From the NCBI RefSeq assembly GCF_000264905.1, contig NW_006763131.1:2303939-2367938 (forward strand): a DNA stretch of 64,000 nucleotides. Direction: 5' to 3'. The position numbers and the translations under genes were made by a program. Origin of the DNA: Stereum hirsutum FP-91666 SS1 (Eukaryota > Basidiomycota > Agaricomycetes > Russulales > Stereaceae). Position 1 is the first letter of the stretch. The number at the start of each line of letters is the position of its first letter. Below, piece after piece: positions 12,490 through 23,787 of the stretch. Under the pieces are notes generated by a model. It searched no databases, was not told where the DNA came from, and was given only the letters and a program-made list of their open reading frames with translations.

Positions 12490-13532
12490 AACGGCCGCCA
12501 GACGGAATCGTAGGATAATCATCAATTACTTATTCTTTCTCCTATCTATTCTCATTCTCATTCTCATTCCATGTTTTCCTCGTTCATCTCTTTTTCTTTC
12601 ATTTCTCCGCTCTGTGTCTCTATGTCGCTCCTTTCGATGCTATCGTTGCTGCGATGTTCCTATCTATACGTCCGTGTCCATGCGTATTGCTTTTCAAAAA
12701 TCCAACATCTCGTCACGAACCAGCCTCATCTCCATCTATCCATCCATTCGTCCTCTGTCTCTTTTTCCCATCGACATTTCTCTTCTCTCATATCATCTCT
12801 TTTTTTCATTCCTCTCCACTGACTGACCTCTCTGTATAGCACTCCTGTTCATTTCCATTCATGTTCAGTATTGCAGATAAACCCACGCAAGATACAACCC
12901 CTTACATATTGCATCTCATCGGCGGCATGCTACGTTTCTACACTACAGTCCTCCTTCTCTTAACCTTTTCAACATTATATTACCTACCTTTGCCCTACTC
13001 ACCTAAATAACCTCTCCACCACATTACTCTGGCATATTTACTCATCGATCGACTTCACTGTTCCTTCGCTGTAAGATTGTTTGTTGGCGCCCATGTCATC
13101 ATCTCGGTTTGGGGTAGTAGGCTACGAGTCATGTTACGACTTTAACCTGTATTATCAGCTCTTTTGCATTTTTTTTCTTGATTTCGTGTACATTGACATG
13201 TCGTGAGGCCTCTGGTTTCGTGGCTTGTTGATGAGATAGTAAGGTACTTTGATCTTGACGTGCTGATGTGTATGTGGTTGGGCTCGGAGTCGAAATTGAT
13301 ACACTGAGTGATGTCACTAACCCGTGTCGAAGAGACGATAACAAAAAAATGGCGATGAATGCACAGTAGAGCAAAACGCGGGGCAAGATGTACTCCTTCC
13401 ACAGAGTAATAAGGGAAGTGCGTTACAAGTGTCGACCAAGCACAAATGCGGTGACGGCTAGTTCTCTGCCAGGCTAGTGACTATAGACGTAAGTTCTCCA
13501 AGCGTTGGTAAAAGAATGCCCGTATCACAGGT
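12490..13532. other. Intergenic region between convergent genes
   Basis: No exon is supported. The stretch is pyrimidine-rich on the plus strand with many TTTC and CATC runs, and carries a short hexanucleotide microsatellite. It presumably holds both 3' UTRs. Confidence 0.45.
12548..12570. repeat. Microsatellite (ATTCTC)n
   Basis: Three full ATTCTC units plus a partial fourth follow each other just after the phosphatase stop codon, probably in its 3' UTR. Confidence 0.8.
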
Positions 13533-14538
13533 CTACTCCATGTCGAACAACAAACACCTAGCCTCAATCGACTGCCTCTGCGGTGCCTCCTTCGGACTCC
13601 CTGCATCAAAAAACGCGGTATGCGGGGTGTACGTCGCCACATCCTTCCCAGCCGCCTCCTCCGCACCCTCTGTATCGAAACACTTAATCAGCACAACCTC
13701 CTCCGGCGTCTGTCCTCCCAAATAATACCACGTATGCTCCGGACTGTACTTCACGCTGTACGTCCATCCGATCCTCGTGGGGGTAATGACCTTAGTCGGC
13801 AGGAGCTCGCTGGAGGGTTTGACGGTGCGCCAGTCGGCTACGGCGAGAGGGTGGTGCGTGACGGGGTTGGCGATCGGACGCCAGACGTTGATGATGCGGA
13901 CGCGATGTTGGAGGAGGCGTTCGGCGTCGGCGGGGAATCGGTCGTGGACGCGACGGATGCCGGCTTCGTAGGTCTGGTCTGCGTGGGCGCGGTCCTGAAG
14001 GCACAGAAGGTTATGGTGTGAGTACATAGGCAAAGAACGGAGAAGTGAAATATAATTGATAGATGGTGAAGCTTACAGCTGGACCACGTCGATCGTCACT
14101 TGGGCGCGAGTCTTCACCAATGGGACGCCTATAGTCTTTATGCATTAGTGTTCCTTCCTAAATTAGAGAGCGACGATACCCAACATACCTAATAGTATGA
14201 TCAAAAACGTGGATCTTCTTTACCCCCGGCACATGCTTCTTCAACAAATCCTCTAGCTCCTTGTAGTAAACGTCCTTGATCTTCCCGTCGTCCACGAAAT
14301 CCTTTTCTTGCGACGGATACTTCACGAACGCGAAACCGTTCTCGTCCAGAGACTTTGTATCTTCCTTTCCGCGGATGTCGTAGATGACGGCCGGGTGAGG
14401 TTCAGGGACGTAGTTAGTGCTGGGTTTGCCGTCGGGAGGGGCAGAGACGTAGTTGTACGGCGTCTCGTCGGTCGAGAAGGAAGAGTAGTTCAGGGTGGTG
14501 TGAACGTCGCGAGGACTGAGTTTGGATGGTGTCGCCAT
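13533..14538 (-). CDS. AsaB/CmcJ-like oxygenase family protein, copy B
   Basis: Exons are 14538-14189, 14128-14077 and 13994-13533, giving 287 aa. Exons 1 and 2 have exactly the same lengths (350 and 52 nt) as copy A, and all introns sit at the same codons, so the two are duplicates. Shared stretches include DVHTTLNYSSF, DIRGKED, FDHTIR, ADQTYEAGIRRV and YYLGGQTPEEV. The proposed triad is kept as H138-x-D140 (HAD instead of HVD) and the His in YTPHTAF. The C terminus ends RQSIEARCLLF. The substrate is unknown. The two copies lie about 7.6 kb apart in opposite orientation with the PTP gene between them. A TATA box sits about 120 bp upstream. Confidence 0.87.
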
Positions 14539-15979
14539 TATTGTTGACAAGATTATGGTTGTAAGAAACTGCTGGTAAATCGAGCTTGGAGGTAAAAACA
14601 CTCGAGAGCTCGATAGTGGTTGTGTGTCTGGATGTTAACAGATATTCCTCTTGAGTCTATATAGTAGGAGGTCGAAACGCCTACCAGTCACACCGAAAAC
14701 ATGCAATACAGATGAGCGATGGCGAAATGAGCCTATTCGACACCCATCTTTGTGAATGGTGTCAGCGGCAACCTGGACAGGGTTGACCGTGACGGTATGG
14801 GTGGATAGAACGAAGTTCGAAGTTGAGTCAGTAAGAATGGGTCACTAGAGCATATCCTGCATTTTCAAGGGGCCGAGATTGAGCGCTCACAAACAAACAA
14901 GATGACCAACCACCGTCAAACTCGCTAGGGTGGTGTGAGTCCATCGCTGGAATGTCAGAATAAGAGTGAAGTGACTCCGGGAGAGTCGTGGGCGCTAGTC
15001 ATCCTGAGGTTTCCTCGAAGAGAACCAAAATTACATCGGTACCGGGGTCGGGCCCGTGAACATGAGGACGCGCCAATAAATATGATCCATCCTTACTGGA
15101 CCGTACCTGTGTACGTCTTTCCACCGCCAGCAGGAAGTATACTTGGCGACAAGAGGTTCGCAAGTGCTGAAAAGACCGTCTTGTACAAGGTGCAAAAGTT
15201 CATTTCGCTCGGAGCACGTAGAAGCAGTTCGGTCAAAGTTCCCAGAGCAGAGGTCCTCCAAAGTCGACATTCTGCAGGAAAAAATAAGAAGAAAAAGAAC
15301 TCAAGGAATGGTGACGGTGTGGAAGCGTCCTGCAGGTCAAGTTGAATGTCCGAGTGTCACGAATACTGCTCTCGGATATTGCCGATGTTTCCGTGTCACA
15401 GCGTCGAACAGCAGGGTCGAGTCGGATAGACACTGGACAGGCAATCGACCTGCAGCTAGGACAAGATTAGCTAGTAATGTCGAGTGTAGTCAAGGTCCCT
15501 CTAGCTAAAATGACTGACCACGCCACCGTCAAGCAGACTAGGTTGCAATTGTCGCTATTAGACCAACAAACAGACAAATAGAGGCTGAGAAACAAAGTAG
15601 GCACTACATATAATACAGACACAAATAGGCAGGTAAGTAGTTATGCGCACAAAGGGGGGTGGGAGATGTATTATGACAGTGATTGCCAGAAGGCGGATGG
15701 ACGGGTCTGAGATGTGAGGTCCGGAACAGTGACATTGATACTGGGTGCGTGAAAATGCGAGATCCGATGAGATGAGGTGATTGAGGGTGAACGAGACGAG
15801 ACGAGACCGAGAGATGTGACCAGTGGGGCAATGGGGAGCAACAATACAGAAAGCAATGAGAGAGCAACCCAAAAGTGAGAGATAAAAGAGATAAAGACCG
15901 AGGACAGAGACAAAGAGAGAGAGAGAAGAGGACAGAGACGGGAACAGAGACAGTAGGAACCAGAAGGACGACGACACGA
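14539..15979. other. Intergenic region
   Basis: The stretch holds the promoter of oxygenase copy B and the 3' flank of Fcp1. Open frames at 14935-15508 and on the minus strand at 15558-15987 have low-complexity or arbitrary composition and no recognisable domain. I see no gene. Confidence 0.45.
14657..14663 (-). promoter_or_regulatory. TATA box of AsaB/CmcJ-like gene B
   Basis: TATATAG on the minus strand, about 120 bp before the start codon at 14538, in nearly the same position as the TATA box of copy A. Confidence 0.5.
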
Positions 15980-18900
15980 CTATCCAACCTCTTCTAAATC
16001 ACCATCATCCTCGTCCTCGCCCATCTCCTCCATTTCCCTAAGCAGGAAATCGTCCTCCTCTTCCTCTTCTTCATCATCATCCTCCTCCTCTTCTTCGGCG
16101 CCCACTGCACCTCCTACGCTAACGTCGTCTTCCTTCCCACCCTCATCCAGGTCTGCCAGAGAGACCGTCTCTTTCAGTCTCGACGAGGTGCCCCTGTCCG
16201 CTATCATCTTCTTTCGTTTCGCTAGCGGTGACCGGAGGCCGTCTGCTCCTTCATGCCCGTTCAACCCGGCTTCGGAGGGAGTCATGCTTCGTAGACGCTT
16301 CCGCTTCCTGCTCGGCGTCGAGGGGTTGCTCCTGCTCACCAAACTATCTCGTCAGTCTCACGTTTAATAAAGCATAGACGAACAGAGGAAAGTGTACCCA
16401 TTAACACTGTTCGCATCGTCCGTGACGCCCTCATCCTCACTCGCATACCTACTCCGACTCTGACTCCTGCTCCTGCTCCTTCTCGACCCCTCGCCCTCGC
16501 CCTCATCCCCCTCACCCTCCTCATCATCATCACTCTCCATCATCGCCTCCTCCACCTCCTTAGCAATCTCCGACCACTGGATCGCATCCAAAAGCGGATA
16601 CCGCGGTCTCTCCTCCTCCTCCTCTTCCCCCTCCCCCACCTCCAACCTCAACACGCTCACATTAGCACTCGCATCGCCATCAGCGGGCGTCCGCTCCCTC
16701 GAATTCACTCCCGATTCCGTCCCCTCTCTGTCTCCTTCAACCCCCGCGACGGGCGAAGGCACCGCCGATGCGAACTCCGACTCGGGTTCCATATCCCAGT
16801 CATCTGCGTCCGGTTCCGGGTCAGACGAAATCTGCTGAGCTTCGAGCGCAGGCGACGAACTCGCCGTGCTCGATCCCGTTCCCTCTTCACCGTCGCCCTC
16901 ACCGTCGCCATCCTTGCGCGCACGGCTGGACGAAGACGCTGCACCTCCTGCTGATGTTGTTGTTGTTGGTCGCGAACGTAGGGCGGGGTCGTCCATGAGA
17001 TACGGTGTCTCGTCTTGGCGCTCCCATTTGGCTATCGAGTCCGTGAACCAGGCTGGCCAGACGATGAGGATGTTTCCGCGTTTCCGGGCTTGGTCCACTT
17101 TGACTGTGCCTCGCTGTTTTTGTTTGAAGGTTACAGTCAGTCACATATAGAACGAGACGGGGGCGTTGGTGGGAGGAGAGAGCTTTGTTGGAGAAGGGCG
17201 AAGAAAGAAAAAGAAGGGGGGAGGGCACGGGATATGTACCTTCGCAGCAACAACATGCGTGATCTTGCTCGACAGCTCCGTATAGCACTTCGCGCCGAAC
17301 GCATGAGCGAGACGCCACACTTCGGTCGTCTCGGGTCGGGTGTCGAGCGGGATGACGGACGAAAAGAGGATGTGCACGCCGAAGAGGGTGTTGAAGCGCA
17401 ATTGGGGGATGATAGCCTTTTTGCATTTAGCAACAATGAGTTGGAGAATGTCGAGGGGGTGGGTGAGGGAGGGAGGGAGGCGAGTGAGTTTCAAGTGTGC
17501 CAGAAACGGGAAAAAAGGCGGATACACGTACCGTGGCATCATACGCCTTGGTCTTCGTGACCGAACGCCTGTGACGATTATTCTTCGAATTCGAAGTCTC
17601 GGGTCCACGTCTGTCATAAGCGTCATAGAACTGTCGGTGTACCACTTCGAGTAACTACACGCACAGACAAACACAAGATAGGTCAGCTCAAAGCCTCGTA
17701 CAGGGAAAAGAGGGAAATAGGACTCACGTGCTGTACCCTCAACAGCTCAGTATCGTCGTTCTTCAACAACGCCTTCCTCACATGTTTCTCCTTCTCCCTC
17801 GGCGGTGGAGTCTGACTCCGACTTGGACTCTCAACTACAACCTTCTCCTTCTCTTCGCCACTCACATCTATCAGTGAAGAACCCTCCACCTCCTCGGCCT
17901 TGCTACCCTCAGCCGCAGCGCTCTCCGCCGCCTTATCACTGGCCTCCGCTTCAGCTTCAGCCTCAGCCTCAGCCTCCTCAGCGACCTGCAACTCCTCCTG
18001 CTTCTTCGCCAACGGCCTCTCCTCGACCTGCGCCTCCAGCGCAATCGAATTCTGCGTCAACATATCGCTCTTCGACAACAACTCCAAACCGCCCGTCGAC
18101 GGCGACTCATCGAGAGCGATCGTAGGCGGTGATTCTGAAGCGCTCTGTACGGCTGTGGTCGATGAATCGGCCGATACGGCGGTGAGTGTGGGTGAGGGGG
18201 AGGCGGCGGGGGAGTCGAGGGGGGAGGGGGTGACGGTTGTGGCGGATGGGTCTTTGGGAGGGGTGGATGTGGGTGTGGATGTGGAAGGGGATGAGGATGA
18301 GGGGGGGACGATGGAGGTTGAGGGGTCGAGTTTCGGGAGGAAGACGGAGTTGATGTCGCCTATGCCGACGAAGAAGTCATCTGAGAACGGAGGGGAGATC
18401 ATGTGTCAGCGTTTATGTGGCCGGGTTTGGATGAGACAACTCACAAGGTATGACTTTGATGAGGTTGGGACTCCATTCCCAGACGTCCGCCCGGTCGTCG
18501 ATGATCACCACCATAGAAGTATCGACAGGGAACAGCCTCCGTAGGCTCTTCTGTGTCATACCTAAGCAATGTAGATATGTCGTCAGTGTATGCGGATGAA
18601 ACAGAGGTGGCACACAACGCACTTCCGCTCTCATCGCGACTGAGGATGCGACCGCCAAAGAACTTGCCGTCGGGGTCGATGGCAGCACAGACTTCCTCTG
18701 CATAAGCACGCGTACCCATTGTATAGACGTGCATCTCGTACTTCTCCGCCACACTGCTGAGGAACTCCCGTGTTCCCGGCCTGGGGCCATGTGAAACAAG
18801 AAATACCTCAATATATGCGCTTTAAAGTATTCAGAGAAAGGATGTGATGGACTGACCGTGGCTTGACATAGTATAGTGGCCCATCCTGCTCGAGAGCCTT

Positions 18901-19850
18901 GCCCTTCCCCTTGAACCCGCGTCCAGGGGCAGCACCAAACGACTCTGGGGCCAATCGAAACCTCTTCACGTCCTTGAGTGCCTCCCAATTCGGGTTCACC
19001 TCATCCTCGTCCGCATCCTCGTCATCTTCATCCTCCGACACCGTATCGTCCGAATCGTCCTCATCCTCGTCGTCCTCTCCGTCCTCGTCTCCCTTCGCCT
19101 CCTCCTTCGCCTTGGCTTTCTCATCACGCCTCGCTTTCCGTTTCTCCCTTTCCTCCTGCCGCTCCTTCTTCCACGCAGCCGTTTCCGTCCGCTTCTCATG
19201 TCTGGCCTCCCATGCCTCGCCCTCTGCGATCCATTCGCCTACTGTGGGATCAACTGTGGCGTGGACGATGGTCTGGTCAAGATCGACGATAAGAGACAGT
19301 TTACGGGCTTTGAGCATGTGCTCTGCCGTTTCGCGTTCGATTCGCTGAGCCTCTTCGAGAGAGACTGTGGGCCCGTTAGCAGAGTGGGTCATCTGAATGG
19401 ACGCACGAGAGGCGTCGGAGAAGCCTGTGTAATCATAGCTGAGACGAGCGATTGATTGAGCCTCAGTATATGCGCTTCTCAGTGTTAAACGGAGACGCAC
19501 CTAGTCATGTCAAGTCCACACAAGGCGCAAAGACCTCCGATCTGCACCCCATGTTTGCAGGGCTCGGTGATGGTCACGACGGCCCGCGTCTTTGCTCGCT
19601 TCGCTTCGATGATGTCGTTCGCCCTCACATGCCATCTGTCGAGCGAGCCATCGATGGGTGCGTCCCAGGTGCCGAAGCGAGTCTGCGGGTCGCCTGGGTT
19701 GGAGTCGAGGTCGGAGGCGAAAGCGATGAAGGAGTAGGTGAGGAGGCGTGTGCCACGGGAGATGGCGTCTGAGGGACGAGCGTGGAGGGAGACGAGCTGG
19801 ATGGGGTAGGGGAGGTCGTGGGGGAGGTATAGTTCTGTGGGCGAGCTCAT
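15980..19850 (-). CDS. fcp1: RNA polymerase II CTD phosphatase Fcp1
   Basis: Nine exons (19850-19501, 19438-18857, 18780-18623, 18561-18445, 18380-17728, 17654-17532, 17416-17240, 17113-16398, 16343-15980) give 1079 aa, every join in phase. An N-terminal region with PCKH and CALCGLDMT precedes the catalytic FCPH domain. The DxDxT signature is D169-L-D171-Q-T173 in SLIVDLDQTIVHATVD. Further marks are YYVKPRPGTREFL, KYEMHVYTMGTRAYA, SRDESGS and IIDDRADVWEWSPNL. A long acidic insert follows TIVHATVD, and an Ala/Glu/Ser-rich linker follows VFLPKLDPS. A BRCT domain starts around residue 662 (LFSSVIPLDTRPE, THVVAAK, WFTDSIAKW). The C terminus is acidic, as in other Fcp1 proteins that bind TFIIF. 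Fcp1 removes Ser phosphates from the Rpb1 tail and recycles polymerase II in the nucleus. It is essential in yeast. Confidence 0.95.
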
Positions 19851-21654
19851 GGCTGGGACAGGTTCTGAAGGGACGCGACTAGCAATTGGCGCACTCGCGC
19901 ATCCGGAAACTGACTTTAGTTGGGCGCGATGCGGCGGAAAGACGCGCCGTATTTGAACCATTCCAGCCAGACGGACCCCGGACACAGCCGTGCCTTGCTT
20001 GCTTTGTGCCACTACAACCACACCCACTCGTCCTGCTCAGCTTGCCCAGCGACATCGTCGTCCTCAATAATTATCTTCCTCTACACGCTCCTGGGATCTT
20101 TCAAGCATCTTGGAGGGCAAAAGGAGCGACACACTCAGACACACTCGGCATCGGATAGGGGCCCCATTTCCCACGAGTCAGCAGAATCAACAGAGACCCC
20201 GGAAGCACACCCATTTAGCGCTTTGACCTTCGTCTGCTTCCGCTGCGTCATGCAATCACTTTCCACTGTCATTCATTGATCCCTCTTCTTCGCAGATCTC
20301 CTCACGGCGTTCTCGAGCACACTGGCGTCTCTCTCAGTTCGGGAGTCGGATTCCGCCGCTCATGCGACTGGTTATTCAGATGATCCAGACATGACTTGTA
20401 TCATCGCTGCGCAGAACTCTCAGCTCGCCGCACAAAAACATGCATTGATGATCCACGGTGTATCATCGACAGCGATACACGGCTCGTCCGTCAAAACCGT
20501 GTAACAGCGATGTAACACGCTCCCAGAACCAATCATCCGCTCGAGAAGCGAAGTTGACGGTGCTTCGTTCAAGTATCACACACCCTGCGTCGGTCGGCTT
20601 TGAAAGTGGTCGCCTATAAGACCAGGAACAGAGGCGCGCACCGTTTGAAGCTCCCACAATGCTCGCCTGAAGTCACTATGTAAGATGTGAATATGAGACA
20701 TCGATCAGCACGTCCACACCTCCCTTTACACGAATGTAACCTGGGACGAGGTCCTACGACTGAAATAGAGACACCTCAATGGCGATATTTAACTCGGTAG
20801 GAGGAGGTATTGGATATCTGTCGACGCTCTCGAGCGGTGTTCGTGTGTCGGCCACTACCTCAGTCGATAAGGACCATCTAATTTAAGAAGGAAAGACGAG
20901 GAGAGGAATAAAACATGTACAGGACTGACCTCTTGTGTGGCCCCGAAGTAACGGCTTTTGTTCCAAAATCGGTCTCCGAATCTATCCGACGTGCCAGCGC
21001 TAGATACATAAGGCTGCCATGAGGGCTTTCGTACGTCTCCATCCTTTCCTTTCATGATGTTCAACCACCTCGCAACACATCACCCTATACGTTGACAGTC
21101 CTAGTGCACTCATCTTGGTGCTATCCACCTAAGTTATGCGAAGGTCGCAATGCATTGAGACGCACCTGCCCTACCTGCGAGCTCAACTCCCCACGTTCAA
21201 CGTCAGCATCCGTTGAATCAGATAGCACCACCTCCCCCCGTAGTGGTAGACAGACTTTCGTTTCGCCCATCACTAGTCGTCGAGATGCCTTCCAACATCT
21301 CTGCGAACTTCCTCCGGGCACATAACACCTCATCGCGTCATTCGACACGCTGTCTCCTCTTCCTTCCCGACTGTTGATGGTAGACTCGCTGCTTACTCTT
21401 TGTATAGTTGACGACGCACATTAATATCAATATTTACTTTCGGCCTGTAATATATTGTCTTCTTTTCGTTGGCCCTTGACCATGAACGTCGGAGTGATAG
21501 AGCCCTGCGCCGCGCCAGAACCTGTCTCACAAGAGCGTCCTGTTCACGTCGGAGGCCACTGAAGTGGCATAGTAGTAAAACATCACAAGGGCGGTAAGAG
21601 AGGATGGCGAGGTGATGGTCATATAGAATAGCGAGGCCGTGAAATGGCCATAGT
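19851..21654. other. Large intergenic region, 1.8 kb
   Basis: It lies between the Fcp1 start and the end of the complex I gene. Only short frames occur (for example 21092-21348) and none joins to a known domain. I see no repeat family, RNA gene or transposon end. Confidence 0.45.
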
Positions 21655-22145
21655 CTATGACGATCCCGGTACAGCGTTCGAAGTGTTCCCAAAGTACTCC
21701 CACTGCCCCGGTTCTGGCTTCTCCTCAAGAGGCTCCCATCTACAAAGCCAGCCATAGTTCAATACAACAAACCCATTCTCACTTCATCTAATCGAGATAA
21801 AAGTGAAAGAAAGACGCACGCTTTCCACTCCGCCATCTTCCCCACCAAACTAAGCTCATCCTTCGCAATCATCAACGACTGCTCAATCTGCCCCTCATCC
21901 AACTGCTTCTCCGCCTCCTCGATATTCCCATTCACAGTCTCCACGATTTTGAGCTTCTGAAGCGTGAGCGCCTCCGCGCCCTGGCGGTAGACGGACGTCT
22001 CGGGGATAGATGAGTGCAGAGCTTGGAGCGTGGATTCGTAGGTCGCTTTGAGCTCCGGGAGGGGGTTGGGGTGCACGGGGATGCCGTGGATGCCGGTTGT
22101 GGTTTTTGTCACGGCTTGGAAGAGGGGGCGGGTGAGACGGAACAT
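21655..22145 (-). CDS. NDUFA5: Mitochondrial complex I subunit, NDUFA5 type
   Basis: Exons are 22145-21820 and 21739-21655, giving 136 aa, close to the usual length. The N terminus is basic and lacks acids (MFRLTRPLFQAVTKTTTG), as expected for a mitochondrial protein. The body shows HPNPLPELKATYESTLQAL, VYRQGAEALT and KMAEWKAWEPLEEKPEPGQW, the hallmark of this accessory subunit of NADH:ubiquinone oxidoreductase. The subunit sits in the matrix arm and has no catalytic residues. The intron splits the conserved EWKAWEPL motif. The start is only 159 bp from the divergently transcribed mitochondrial ribosomal gene, which suggests a shared promoter. Confidence 0.93.
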
Positions 22146-22304
22146 AATGGATTATTTGGGCGCGTTCGTGAAGTGAGGTGACGGGGTCAAGCAACTGCAA
22201 CTGCGAGGAGTTCAGCGACGGAAATGGAACTCAGGACGTTGCCGAAACCCGCGTTGCGCCAATTCGACGCGTCCAATTTCCTTCAACTCACCTCTCAATC
22301 AACC
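22146..22304. promoter_or_regulatory. Short bidirectional promoter of two mitochondrial genes
   Basis: Only 159 bp separate the start codons of the complex I subunit (-) and bL32m (+), so both promoters and 5' UTRs must share this stretch. It is GC-rich near the minus-strand start and has no clear TATA box. Co-regulation is an inference. Confidence 0.6.
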
Positions 22305-22821
22305 ATGGCCTCCCTAGCTCTCCAACAAACCCGAGCATCGCTCCCACTATTCAACCTTTTCAGGTCACGACCACTCCTCTCCGCTTCTACCTTTCTTTTG
22401 CCCTCCTTCGTTGCTGCTCCAACTCCACGAGAATCAGTCTGGTCACTACCGTCCCTCGGATCCCTCCTCGAACTCCTACCCGGATGGGTCCTCGCCGTGC
22501 CTAAGAAGAAAATATCGCATTCGCGGAAAGCTATGCGATCTGCGAACAAAGGCTTGAAGGATAAGCAAAGTGCGTCCCCCCTGCTTTGATTCTCTGAAGG
22601 CACCGTAAAGCTCATCTCACACGACACCGTCCTTTTTTGTTTTCCCATTGTGGCATTATGGTACAGATCTGGTGAACTGTCCAGCCTGCGGCTCCGCGAA
22701 ACTCGCACATCATCTCTGTCCGAACTGTTATTCAGGGCTGAACAGGGGATGGAAAGCAGATGCGCGGAAGGGGAAGAGTAGTAGTGGGTCGGAGGGGATT
22801 CCGGAGGTCGCTATGGATTGA
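22305..22821 (+). CDS. mrpl32: Mitochondrial ribosomal protein bL32m
   Basis: Exons are 22305-22569 and 22667-22821, giving 139 aa. A presequence of about 66 residues, rich in Leu, Ser and Arg, ends before AVPKKKISHSRKAMRSANKG. That is the start of the L32 fold and matches the maturation point of yeast Mrpl32, where the m-AAA protease cleaves. A zinc ribbon follows: CPACGSAKLAHHLCPNC, with two CxxC pairs. The last part, SGLNRGWKADARKGK, is Lys/Arg-rich. The protein is a component of the large mitoribosomal subunit. The intron falls just before the first Cys pair. The start was chosen at the Met after a stretch with no mitochondrial character. Confidence 0.93.
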
Positions 22822-23787
22822 GGGTGCGTATATCAGTGTTTTCTTAATTTACTTCACGACTGGTCTGACCAGGATTTAAGTTGTTCGTTTTCACAGTTTA
22901 CAGTCTCACTGCTCCGTTGTTCTATATATCGTAATATGGACCCATGGTCCACCCTTTTTTTGTCGCATTTGCAGGGAAGTTCGCTACAGCGCCGTGGAAG
23001 CGCTTCTAGGTGCTTCTGCGTGGTCTTGACCTACTACCGACACTCTCCGTATAAAGCACGGACAACATCACCTCTTGTCATTGTCTTGTCTCGGCCACTA
23101 ACTTGGTTTTTGGCGGTGTGAAGTTCATGTGGCGGAACATATTCTGGTTTCAATGAAGTCAAAGAGTCACAGATCCCAACTTGAACCCCAGGACAGTATT
23201 CATGATCATGGCGCTACGTGCTTTTTGACGACATATTGTTGCAGAGCGTTGTTGCTGAGGGGTCACACACCGCCTACCCACTGTAAGTTATGAGTATTCG
23301 TCGAGATCGCTACGGCTGGTACTGGCGAACAGAAATATTGTGCAGCGTCCTAAAAGCGTGCCTGTGAGAACTATCTAAATGATCATAAGTGTCAGTCTTC
23401 ACTTCGAAGGACCGTACTTGGTGTCAGAGTTTTTTTCTCGCCACACTGATGTGGCAACTGGTAAAGGAAAGCTGAATTCGGCAGAAAACACGGTCGTTCA
23501 CTTCTTAAGTTACCACCTCTCCAAGTCTGGTGTCACCAAACACGATTGTAGAATGCCTTAGAAGTGACGTTATAGTCTGAGTTTCTCTCTGCGGATGACA
23601 CTAGCTTCGGACTTTTGATTTATGCCCCTCGGGGGCCCGCATAGCGAAACGACGGCCGGCAATACTTGCGTGTGGGGAACAGGTCACTTGTTCAGGCATT
23701 CGCAGTTGCTATAACCCGCCCGAACTGAAGTCCCCTTCCCTCTCCTGAGTCTCACTCTCCCCACGCTTCTTGTTCGACGTCACGGCC
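22822..23787. other. Intergenic region
   Basis: About 1 kb between two plus-strand genes. Short frames at 22936-23121 and 23379-23561 show no domain. Nothing else is supported. Confidence 0.45.

Noticed and set aside
4961..14538. A secondary-metabolite gene cluster around the oxygenase pair
   Set aside because: No synthase, transporter, P450 or pathway regulator lies nearby; the gene between them is a protein phosphatase and the neighbours are housekeeping.
14935..15508. Overlapping plus-strand frames of 120-136 residues
   Set aside because: Arbitrary composition and no domain; no splice joins extend them.
18899..19348. Ser-rich plus-strand frame opposite Fcp1
   Set aside because: It is the antisense shadow of the acidic tract of Fcp1.
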